Shown here: piece by piece, positions 24,801-37,400 of the stretch
How the letters are laid out: each line of letters opens with the position of its first letter
Numbering within the stretch: position 1 is the first letter of the stretch
From: Marisa cornuarietis
Taxonomy: Eukaryota > Mollusca > Gastropoda > Architaenioglossa > Ampullariidae
Assembly: GCA_004794655.1 (NCBI GenBank)
Contig: SMMW01000648.1
Location: 372,001-436,000, forward strand
Reading direction: 5' to 3'
DNA length: 64,000 bases
Notes under the pieces: model-generated
Told to the model about the DNA's origin: nothing
Seen by the model: only the letters and a program-made list of their open reading frames with translations
The model's database searches: none
Made by a program: the position numbers and the translations under genes

Positions 24801-27781
24801 TTATACCCGCAAACAGACAGGTAGTTTGAACGCATATGGAATGGAGACCAACACTGGTAAGAGAAAAGTTATGATCACTGGCAACGGAAAAGAAGAGATC
24901 TATATGAATAGGATACAGCTGGAAGAGGTCAGCAGGTTTAAGTACCTGGAAGCCGTCACCTCCAAGGAAGGCAGCTCCATGACAGATATCCGCGTCAGGA
25001 AAGCAGCAGCTACAGCGGCAATGGCTAGGGTGGACAGGATCTGGCACAGCCATAACATAAGGTAGTAGTAATAGTAATAAGTAGTAATACAAAGTACAAT
25101 CTGAATAAATCCCTTGTAGCATCTATCCTGGTTTACGGATGTGAAACGTGGACTATACAATTTGGAGAGGAGCATTCAAGAGTAAGCGCCTGAGGAGGCT
25201 GGTCCGGACCTCCTACAGATAACAACAACAAAAACAGTGACTTTGTACGAAGCACCGTTGCCACGCTCGTAGAACACCAGGAATCTCTACTTGCAAAAGT
25301 TAAGTGATAAAAGCTGGTCTGGTTTGATTGTGTGACCCGGCACGACACCTTGTCCTTCAAGGTACCTTGGATGGTGGTCGACGCGCGGTGGCCAGAGGAA
25401 GAACTGGGTTACGAACGTCAAAGACTGGACTGGTCGTCCTGTACAGGACCTGCTCATCATCGCCCAAAACAACCTAAGTGGCGGGCCCTGTCAGCTGCCG
25501 CCTCTATCTATGTGCACCCATTCCTTCGCAATGACAGACACCAGTCAAGGGGTAAATGACTAAGCTGCTGTTATCGCTTGAGCCCATGGGTGGATGTATA
25601 TGCCCACTAGTACAAGGGAGCTAAACTCATTCGGCAACTAGAATGGTCTGCAGCGGAGAGTTATCATTCGATGTCACTGAAGCATCGGGTGGACAAAACA
25701 CTACAGTCAAGTGTACCATCTATTATTTATGAAGAAGCACACAGCCTTGTTGTCGCTAGAGAGTTCGGGCGAACGATGGATACGATGCGGAGAGACGTCA
25801 GGCGGTTGGAAAGCTGAATCGGGTATGTCATGGTTGAACCATGCTTTAGTGAAGCAGAACATTGGGTAGTCTCTGAAATCTCGAAAAAAATGGCAAAAAT
25901 GAAATAATATCACCAAGGACAATCGTGGAAAATGGAATGGATCGGTAATGTCATTGTTAACTATTTCAACACGAATTTTCTTTTCAGATGAAATATAGCA
26001 GTTTCACAAAGAACTATATGTTCACTTAGTATGAGTCTTTTGGCTGCACTAATTCATGGTGTTACAGATTTATAGCGCTCTTAGGAATAACATATAATAA
26101 ACATTTTGATTGGGACGTACATGACATCTATTACAAATCAGACTCCCTACAAAGGTTTTAAACATCCTGAACTGACAGGCTTGTGTTTCAGCAAGTTTCG
26201 TGTAGAGAATAGCTCTCTCTCTCTCCCCCTCCTCCCTTCCCTCCTTCCTTCCCCCCTTCGCTCGCGTGTAGGTTGCAGGCTTCACGAATAGTTCCTAAAA
26301 ATAACGCTGTGGTGGTCATGGAAACAAATGCCAGGCAGCACCAAGTGGAGTTATGCGTCGATCGTGCCCGTTACAAACGTGGTAAACGCTATCTCCTGGG
26401 ACAAACAGTAAGTGAGGGAGTGGGAGAGAGAGAGGCAACTGTATTCTTTCTGGAGTCCTGCCCATGCCTCCCCCCCCCCGTCTCGCCACTGGCATGCAGT
26501 GTTCCAGAATGTGTCGTGCACTTCTTGAGTAAAACATATGCCGGTGACTGTTCTGATCATGTCTGTGCGTGCGATAATTATCTGTGAGCCACATCTAGCA
26601 ACATAAGTACCCCGGGAATATGTTCTATAGTCCGCTAACCTCACTGTCCTGCACTTTAGCTTTCCATGCCAGTAAACTGACTGTCCTACTTTATAGTTTC
26701 CTTGCTAATAACCTATGACTGTCATGCATATAGCTTTCCTTGCTAGTAAACTCACTGCCCTATATTATAGTTTCCTTGTAGTAAACGGTGACTGGGTTTT
26801 TTTTCCTTTGAGCTTATCTCATCCCCCATTCTCAATATAATATTAGTTGCCTCTTAGCAGACTGTGGAGATTCTTCGAGGATTTCAAAAACATGGGCATT
26901 TGGGCGCTCTCTTTAGAAAGAACGGGTTAATTCAGAGGGAAAAAAAGCCTCTCGAAATGAGTGCATTTTTCTCCGTTTAACTCTTTTTCTCTCTCGATAT
27001 TTGATGTACAAAAGAAAAAGCCACTAGCTTTTGTTGGCATGTTAAAAAAATTGCTTTATGCAACATTACATAGAGGTCAAACTTACTAACTGATAATTGA
27101 TACCAAATTTAGTAAAAACTGACAGAATTATGACACAAGAAAATGTGGTTATCAGTATTAATTTGCATTGGGCTGAGATCGGTTTCTTGAACACACGTTA
27201 CTGTACTATCATTAGAAAGGACATAAGTATGCTTTGATTATAAAGTACATAAAAACTAAATGCGACCGTTCTCTAAACAGAAAGTATTTTTGTCAAAGGA
27301 AAAAAATTACATCTGACTGTATATTGGCAGTGCCAATCATGCTTTGGGTTTTCAAAAAATCTGTTTTTTTCTTGAATGCCTTAATTCAGTTAAACTGCCA
27401 TAAATATTGCTAATCAAGTGGAGTTACTTGCCGCACTCAAAGCTAGAAGGAGAGCTGCAATGTACTTTCATACTTTCTCCAAAGACTCTCATACGTCATG
27501 CGGCATTTAAACACAAATGGCTAATATTGTCGACCTTATTGTACATGTTAAAGTGCGATGAGATGCTTTGTGTATGGAAGGTATGCGCCAAATCATCTCT
27601 ATTATCATTATTATTGAAAAGTCGTACCGCATATTCAAATTTCGACAACTACGGTATTTTCGCAACTTCGTGGACTACACAGTTTGCGACTTTTAGTCAG
27701 CTTTTACGGGAATCCCGCAAGACCTAGAATAATCTTTGAGACTGTATGCACTGTTTCTCTGTGTCGCACATACGTGCATGT

Positions 27782-27854
<73 letters not shown>

Positions 27855-30800
27855 TTAAACACAAAGTACTGAAAAAGCACGCGCACAAAGAGTAGGAAGT
27901 ATGGGTGAATTCGGGCTCTTCTACTGAATAAAACGTGTCCCAAAAAAACCTCCACCGGTCTACACCAAAAATATGATATCTTCATATCTGGACCTTCTGT
28001 GGTTATGAACATTTTACAGCAGTCTAGGTCATAAGATGTTAAAGAGAAATTCTCTCTGTCGAAATGGGACAACACTTTGTTGCCAACGGTCAGCCTAGTT
28101 AAGACGGTCAGACTTTCACGATGCTCGCACTGAAAGACACAAACACGTACACATACAGACGTGTATATATATATATACACACACACACAAACACATGCAA
28201 ACATACATACCATACACACATAAACAAACACACATTATACATATGCACATACAAACATACATTCATACCCACTCACACACATATGTTCATATAAATTATA
28301 TGCACCATGTGTGTGTGTGTGTGTGTGTGGGTGTGTATGTGGTGTGCGTGCGCTGGAGAAATGATGGACGACATTGACGACCTTGCTACTAAATCAGCGG
28401 TACAGAAGTTGCAGTGCAGGTGAAGTAAATGTAAGCGTTTGTGTGTGGTTTCAGATAGCTGACCTGAGGCAGCAGTTACGCGACCGCTCACCTTCCCGTA
28501 AAGAAGGCACACCTGACAGAAAGGTATGTTCGCTTTCTTTTCTGTTGATGTTCCCCGCAAGTCAGTCTCTGCTACCCACCACCGTTCATCTATAGTGTCT
28601 TATTCACACCTCTTCTGACATAACCTTCCTACATACTGTAAACACCTGTCAGATCGTGACCATCTGACATGCTCTTACTTCCTACAAGGATTTTATTTTC
28701 TTCTCTCAAAATAACTCAGTTTTCGACGTTCTTTGCTAAGTATTATCTCTCTCAAGTCTTACCTTATTAAATTGTTCACAAAGTTCTTATAGTGGGCTTA
28801 GGTTTGATTAGTCTCAATTAACTAGCCAAGGAGGTGGAGATAACAGGGACAGAGCTTAGTGGTAATATAATAACACCTTCGCCATGATTTGACTGCAAGA
28901 TGACTTAAACTCTTGGAAAAACAGTTGATACTACCACTGATAATCGCACTCCCAACAGTCAATTAGTTTGAGAGGCCCCCGGGCACTGACGGGTGCAAAT
29001 CACAAGCAAGTCAGACTAGTACTCAATACAAACGCCCTCCCTCACTCCCCCCCCCCCATGGTGTTGCTTTCCCTCCCTTGGTGTTGTGCTTCCAGCAACG
29101 AATAATGACAGCAAGGTGCACGTTATCAGGAAGTAGAGAGGTGGAGCTAATAGTGACTCCGAGTAGCGAGAGGTAGCTAGCTAACAGCGACACCGAATAG
29201 CTACATGCATCTGATAGTGACCCTGAGTAGCTAACTGTAGCTGCGTGTTGTCTCTGTGCTGTAGTCCAGCACGTTGAAGTGAGTTGATGTACTGTTTAGC
29301 GCGCACGACGGGGAAGGAACTTGATGTACAGTTGGACGTACACGACGTTGAAAGGACGTGATGCACAGTTTGACGTAAACGACGTTGAAGGGAGACATGC
29401 AGCAAGCAGTCTTCACTCACTGGTATATCTGTCTGAGACTGTACAACAAATTACAACAGATCGTGATTGCTCTTAATATTTCCTTTACCATGGCAGAGGA
29501 TCTCCAATAATGTGCTGGACTGCCCTGCTAGTCTGCCCGTTTACTCTGCTGCTTTACACTACTAAGGGCTGTGCTCATGTTCGGGGCAAGTTGTCTCCAA
29601 GGTAATACGCAACTTTACTAATGGCATCTTAGTATGCACACACACACACACACGCATCCGCGGCAGTTTCATTGGTAAACTAAATGACGGCAAAGACCGC
29701 ACACACGCCCGGTATTAAACAACAAAAGAAGGACTGTGCATACATTTGCAAAATTAGTCAATCTTTCATCAAGTCAACTACACTTCCAGCGAGTAGGGCC
29801 TGTAGTCGAAATAATCACCTAGCCCGAGCCCTGCATACACATCATTAGGGACATTCGACATCGTGGTGTTTGTAGAGACCCATCAGTGCGTTTTCCATGT
29901 TATAGCTGGTGGGTGGACAGTTCCTTATGTAGCTGACGTGCTGACATCACCTTCCTGAGATTTCTTTGATCTGTTGGTCGCCGCAAATGAAAGTGTTGTC
30001 TCTTAACAATTGACCTCTAACCACGGACCCCCTCCTCCCAGTTATCGTGATCCCTCAGTTCGTCTGCAGCATGCTCATTACTGAGACAGCAATGCGTTGA
30101 GTTTGGAAGCGAGAAATATGTGTTTGTCGTTAACTGCGCTAGTGACCTAAACATTTGTCAAAATAAAGATGAATTTACATGCACAGTGCTAGAGTCGGCA
30201 GTAGTTTTTATCTTTTTTTTCTTTCCACCATCTGTAGCGTGCGTCACGCAGAATCTTATCTGACCATGTCTGCCAAGTGTTACCTGCTCATTTCTTTCAA
30301 TGACCTGTACAGTGCCTGCATATGTTCTGCAGTCCTTGATGCCTAGGCATCACATCTAGTGCCTTGTTAACCCAGGGCTCGCTAACTGTCTGAAAGAATT
30401 CATTGGAAAGGCTGACGAGTACTGCGTGGTAGCCAATCGCACTTGTAGACCTCCGCCCCCGCCCCCGCCCCGTTTAGCGCTGATTCCCTGCGGTAACTCC
30501 CCACCTCCTTCCATCCCCGCTTGTAGCATAGCACTGATCGCACCTGTAGTCACCCCTCTCCCTGCTCTACTTTAGCGTTGACGGTGACGCAGTTGGGGTG
30601 CTGCCTAACGGTCGAGCCTCTCGGATATGCCCCGCTCCCACCCAGTTTCAGTCAGCGTGTCGGCTCTTATAAAGAGCACCTCGTACAGGCAACATTTTCT
30701 TTCAACCAGCAATGGTATAGCCTACGGTTATTCCCCTTGATTTACGCAAGTGTATTTGCTATCAGTGATATATCTGTTAACTTCTCTACTTGCTATAACT

Positions 30801-31408
30801 GACTAATTGATCGCCTTCTGTCCCTTTGTCTTCAATTTCCTCTGGCCCTTGCTTTCGCTGCCTTATCATTCTTTCCTCAGTATTTCGTAATTTTTACGTT
30901 GTCGAAGGAATCGTCATTAGTAAAAATAAAAAACCCTTTCCACAGATGTTTTTATTCTGAAAATATTTTGGGTTTGTTTTTTAATTTGCAGGTGATATCT
31001 AGCATCTATACACGCTCCATAGACTAGTCCCTCAGTTGCGCCATCTACGCCAGGAATCCAGGCTTATCTCCCTATAACGTATGCTGTGCGCACTCCATTT
31101 CACTCCCCGACCTGTTTAAAAATCGCTACTAATCTTAGTTTCTATGGTAACCGCCAGATTGAAGTATATGGCATGTAGTCACGCGAATTTGGCTGGCCGA
31201 ACTGTGCAGTGATAACAGATGTTCATATCGCAACCCTGTCACATTTTCTTTTTGTAAATTTGTACAGAGGTTTTACCATTTCTCGGTTTCTGCTTGTAAT
31301 TATATTCTTTCCGATTTTTTCTTATTGATCACTGGCGATGAAAGTTTTCTCTTTGTGAGATTGTATGGCAAATAAAGCTGGTCGTTACTCAAACTCAACG
31401 CATCGCGC

Positions 31409-31467
<59 letters not shown>

Positions 31468-34400
31468 CGCACGTGTTTTCGTGTGCATGTTCTTGTGTTA
31501 CACCAGCAAAGACTTGCAGTTGTTCCCTCTCACTCCATAGCTGTGTTACCTCCCTGAAAGGTTAGAAAGCATCACACCCATAGCTCACTAATTGTCTCAG
31601 TACGATGGTTACGCTTGTTTATTCTCAAACTACATGAAAAACCATGAAACATTTCGTGCAAGACAGTGAAAGGACTATGTTGAAAGATGAACTAGGTGGT
31701 GTGAGCTGATCTCAGCCAACTCTGGCGTCAAGGCAGCAGGCGAGTGGTGAGTGGAGGTAGCCGACTCTGAGAAGATCAGTTACCCCTGACGCCGAATTCT
31801 TTCGATGATTATAACAGATTAGCCAACAGGTTACACGAGGCGGGGAAAAAGTGACAATGACGTGAGGTACTGAGCGAAGAGAAAGCATTTTATTTGACTG
31901 TAACACATATGAGCCACCGAGGTAGCGATGATGCACTTGGCTGGACGTTATATCCACTTACAGGCTGCTAATCTCTGTCCTCAAGGGCTTTTTGTGTTAA
32001 TGACTGGCCTATAGTAAACAGGACAGAGATGATAGACTTGACCGGCTCGTAAGCTGGCTACTGGGCTGTAGATGTATCGAGAATTGTAACATCTGATATT
32101 TATAAATGTGCAGCTGACAACACCATATTTTTGAAAATGCACAGTCGACAAATCGGAAAGAAGAGTGTCAGACTCCTCGAAACTCTCGTCTGTACCTGAT
32201 GTTACTCATTCGCATCTCGTCACAGACGGCGTAGACGCAGCACAGCGTCAAGACATCTTTCGACAACGAAGACAAGCGATGTTATTTCTTAGACTATCGG
32301 CCCATTTCAAAAGAGGTGGCTTTATACATTTCATACAAATTTACAAATATACGTTTCATCATAATGTCATCAAATACAATCATCTACAAAAACATGTTCG
32401 ATGCATTGTACAATTAAGATCGTATTTTGAAAGAAATATCCACTGCAATTCTTTTTGTTAAAGTCTTCTAATCTTCCATTGTTTTGAAAGTGACAACAAA
32501 TTAATTGCGTGTTCATCAACAAACTTCAACAATTTAAGGATTACATAATCTCGTTTTTTGGTACGACTAGCTAAGGTATGAGTGAAGGACAGACAAGTTG
32601 ACTCATAGATATCAAGATGCATGTTTACTTATTTGTAACAGATATGTGCTCGTCATACAACCGTATCTCAAATACACCAATACAGCCACCGTTGTTTAAA
32701 ACATAAGAATGTTTCTATTAACCCTACTTTATTTAATGTACCTTAATATACTAAACTGAGGTAGTAGGACAGTGACAGTGTCAGAAAGTCATGAATATTT
32801 CGAGAATCTCTTCTTGAACTGCATTCCATGTCTACCATTGTCAGTTAAATATTGGGTCATTAAATCATTAATTAATGAGCAGCGAAAACAACTACAGTGT
32901 TAGGTGTTTCTCTCATTTCAAGCCTCCTGGGGCAAAAGGAAGACTGGGTTACGTTACTTACTACCCTTACTTTATCTTTTACATGTAACTCATTCCTTTG
33001 AGAGACTTATTTATTCTTCCCCTTTGCCTGTTTTTTAAGTACCCACAAAGTGTTTTCCTCCAATAAATAAGTCTACTTTTTTCAAAATTAATAAATACCA
33101 CAAAAGAATTACTGATTGTTAATAAATTGCTTATGGGCAATTAAGTAAATTACTTCAAAGATATAGTAAACATTAAAACCTGTCTATTTTTTAAAAATAT
33201 TTTCATACCTCTATCCAATTTTTCTTTTAAAAATTGTAACTATTTATCATGCTTCAGTTACTTAGAATTAAATTTTTTTATAGCTGTAAGGTTATTCCCT
33301 CCCCTTTACGCATTAACTGGACATAACACCACTAAACAGTTTCTTAAAATACTTTGCAACAAATGACATGACAAAGGCCGGTGAATTTTTGAAAACTCGT
33401 TTATCAGGTCCTCTGGTCCAGCTGCTTTAGCGCATTCTTTAAAGCATTGATGGCATCCATAAGTTTACTAGAGATATGTCTGAGCTTAAAAGTAAATCAT
33501 CAACAACTTATCTCTCTCACCCTTGATGTCAAAATTAAAAACAGAAATCTTTAGATCTTCACATTGATTAGTCTCACACGGAAGATAATTAAACACTCTC
33601 AAAAAGTGGTTAAACCAATCATTTTTATCAAATTTATTTTGCATGATTTCTTTGACAGAAACATTTTGACAGTTTCCAAAATAATTAAAAAATTTGTTAA
33701 AAGATTTCTAAACCATTACTTGTATATTTTTCCACTTGTTTTTCAAGAGCTTTGTAAACCTTTGTCTTTTCTGTGCATGAGAATTTGGTTACTGAATATA
33801 TTCTTTTTTTAATGGTCCGAAAGCACTTATGTACTTCTTTTTTATCCTAACAGTATATAATGACTTTTTTTTTAATACACTAGACAACTTTTGCAAGACA
33901 TACTTTAAATTTCGTAACAGCTATATCAGTAGAAACAGAAAAACAAAGAGAGGGAGAAATCCAGTAGCATCATTCAACTCACTGCTGCTGCTGTAGTGAG
34001 GGGGTTGAGGTGATGTGTGCACCACGGCCGCTCCTAGTGAGGGACTGGCGTGACGTCACGTTATTTTTTCTTTCTGCACGTGGCAGCTGTGTAGCCTGTG
34101 TTTATAAGGCTGGCAGGCTCGCCGTGATGTGCCCTTACCGCTAATAACAGTAAAATGAAAAACGTAGGATCGACGAGAAATGAGTTGACAAATTAAATTT
34201 CGATTATAAATTGCATTCCTAGGCTTGCTCCTAACTGTAACATTTCTCTTACAAATATAAAGATAATCAGGCCAAACATTGTAACATGATGGTCATCTTA
34301 TATCTTGCTTTTGGGAAACAGCACCATCTCGTGGAAAATGAGTGTATGTTGTGCATTAGTTCTTGAAAGTACAGATATAAGAAGTGACCACGTGCATTTT

Positions 34401-37400
34401 ACCTAATGACAATATTAAAGTGGCAGGAGGCATGCTGTCATCATCAAGAGACACAAAACACACATAGCCAGGCCACCTGTGATTGAGATGCAGGTATAAA
34501 GCCCATTCCATGAAAGGGCCAAGACAATATATCAGAAGGCTGCAGAACTCGTTACTTCTAATGGATGGCTGAAGGAAAGAAGGAAGGAAGCAAGCCGAAG
34601 TACTAGGCTAACATGGGTCCACAGCCTGCTAGTACAAGGGAGGTAAAGGTCTGAGTAGCTACCGCACATATGGCTTCTAGCGGCTTGGCACAACGAGCAG
34701 CAGGAACTAGTACTCTTGCTCTTCTCACCTGCTTATACTATCAGCCAAAGTTGCCTCCCTTAAACTTTTGCCATCACTAGCGAGTAACACGTGGAAAGTT
34801 TTCAAACATTTCTAAATGCCGATCGTGAACCGTGTCCACGTGTCAGATATTTGAGAAGAATATATAAGCAGCAGTTTTATTATAAACTGCTTAAATATTA
34901 CATAGTATACTTACTAAACTGTTTTCAGGTATTTGTAGATAAATTGCTAACACCTGCGGTCTGCACTCTGCAGACAAAAATACGAACTTCTATGCCCCCA
35001 TCCCCTATATTGCGAAATCACCGTGAGGTGGAAGCACTTTCCCTTTCAAAATCAACAACAACTACTACTGTTATCTGCAACAAGATAAGTAGCAGATAAA
35101 AGTGAATGAAGATAGAACTCGTGCACATCCGTTGCCCTCTTTGCTCTAACAAAACTACGCATTTATACTCACAACTACGCTGGTCGCATTTTCCTGTCTC
35201 TTCCAAAAATAACTTTCTCTCTCACTCTCTCTATTCTAGATTTTTTTTTTATTATATCTTACCTAACACATTTTACACACAGACAAACATGTACGGACTG
35301 ACGTCTCGTATGGGTTTGCGGTCACCTATATTTCTATAGTTATCCATGTACATGGTTTCCACCATCAAATGAGTAAGTCCTACGAGAACTGATCCCGTTG
35401 TGTTACCGACTGTGTGCATCAGACACCATTGTCATTGATGTGAACTAAAGGATAATAACTATTTAGTTACTCAGCCTGCCACCTCTGCAAACTCTCTTCC
35501 ACCTCTGCTGCTCCAGTAAACAAAGTATTCAGGCCTGCCTTGCAGCAGTAAACAAAGCATTAAGACGCGTGCTGCGCTGCAAGGGGTGGAGGCAGCAGGT
35601 GCTGTGGCGTCGTTTATCTTGCGTAGATGACGTCTCTTGCAGGGCGGCAACTTATATCTGGGTGCGGGTTACAGGAGCGCTAGAGTGAAGATAACAGTCC
35701 TTACACAATGGCGGTTTGCGAAACGTACAGACATGCTTCATGAACGCAAAGCATACATGGAGATGCATGTCCACCCAAAAGCATAGCAGGTAGCTCCCCA
35801 TTTAACATAGCCACTAGTAGACAATTTAACTTAGCCACTTTCAAACCACTCAACACCGTCACCAAAAAAACATTCAATATAGCCACTATAATAGACCATT
35901 GTACAGGCACACGAAAATTACAAAAAGCCACTAGTACACCATTCAACCTATCCACTAGCGGACCATTTGTATATAGCCACTCTTAAAGCATTTAGCATAC
36001 TGCATAGTCACTAGAAGAACATTTAACATAGCCCTGAACATACTGTTCAACATAATCACCGTACACAACAGGGGTGGGCAAAGTACGGTCCACGGACGTC
36101 TGCCAAAATGTAAAGTCCATTTGTTTTCATTTTTGTAAAAAAAAAATTCAGCCTAGGGGCCAGTTGCACAACACGTTTCTAGACCTTAAAACTGTTCTAA
36201 AAAGCAAAATCTCTTCTTAGCCATTTTGATGCATTGCAGAAGAACATACAAAAAAGTGTACTGACAGGACGGAAAGTCAGACTTAAACAACTTTATCTTA
36301 CTTAAAGCAGTTTTAGTTTTAAAAATTATAAAATTGTGGTGTGCACTTTAAACTAATTATCTAAAAAGAGTTACGGCTTAAAAGTGTTTAAAATTAGAAA
36401 TGTGTTATGCAACTGGCCCTAGGTTAATTTGATTGAAAATTTAAAATCATGTACAACAGCGTTAGAAAGCGGCAGTCCGTAACATTCTAACACAACAAAT
36501 AACACGGCTGACATGTCTGATGTACTCGTTAGAGAGCATTGGGGCTACTGCATTCAAAGGAAAGCTAGTTTTAATGTGAGCGAATTCAAACAGCTTCACT
36601 TTACACCATAAATTCGGAAAGTGAACGCCATTATGTATTCATTTGTTATCTGACTATTCCATTATCACTAGGTTTGTTGTGTAGTCACCTGGCCTGGGTT
36701 TTTGATATTTTACCGGCCTGCCGCACAACTTAGAATTTTGAGACCGGCCAGCAAAAAAGAAAGCTTTGCCCACCCCTATTACACAACATACCCATACCTA
36801 TACCCATAGCCACTGGTGCGCAATGGTGAAGGCAATGTAGCCACTTGTACACAACTCAGCATAGCTGCTAGTGAACCATTCAACACATGCTGCGACCTCA
36901 ACTACCTGGTTTTCGTTCTTAATTTTTTTACATCTGACCTAACCTTTCTTCCATCATCCGTTGAAACACGTTTCTTTGCACACGTGTTTGAAACATATTT
37001 AACCACGTATATAAATGATGACAATTGCTGACGATAGAAATCTCTTATATTGACATTATACTCAGAGCTCGGGTCCTTCAGTTACAAGAATATTGGGCGT
37101 AGACCAGGGTATCCGACATAACCCATAGCAACATGTGACAGTCACACGCATGCCTTGTGCTCAAGTGCACAATTTGATGACATTTGAAGAGCAGTGCGAT
37201 GACCTGCAGGTGTCTGACACGTCGCTGCAGTCGTCCCGTTGAGAAAGCTGAGCTGACATTCATGCACTTGCGCATTCGGCGAGGAACTGAGAAGGGTGTC
37301 CTACCATGTGAGCCGTAAGTGCTTCAGATCTCAGTTCCTGCTGACGTGGGCCTCAAAACCTCGCCTGCTTTGTGTGCAGCCCGATGTACTGGGGCGCCAG

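Larger units (their letters stand above)
35785..36890. repeat. Degenerate tandem array (ATAGCCACTAGTA units) split by a MITE
   Basis: Units of roughly 25-35 bp built around TAGCCACTAGTACACCATT and CAACATA recur on both sides of the hAT-like element (35785-36060 and 36790-36890). The element has therefore inserted into a pre-existing array. Confidence 0.6.
28524..37379 (+). other. MTCL-like intron 4 (8.9 kb)
   Basis: No separate gene recognised. Contents noted: 37-bp minisatellite, (GT)n, a perfect GTGACGTCAC-type CRE near 34052, a degenerate tandem array at 35.8-36.9 kb and two nested MITEs. The rest is AT-rich unique-looking sequence. Confidence 0.5.

Noticed and set aside
27704..28231. 175-codon minus-strand ORF
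   Set aside because: Mostly (CA)n read as Cys-Val repeats; microsatellite artefact.
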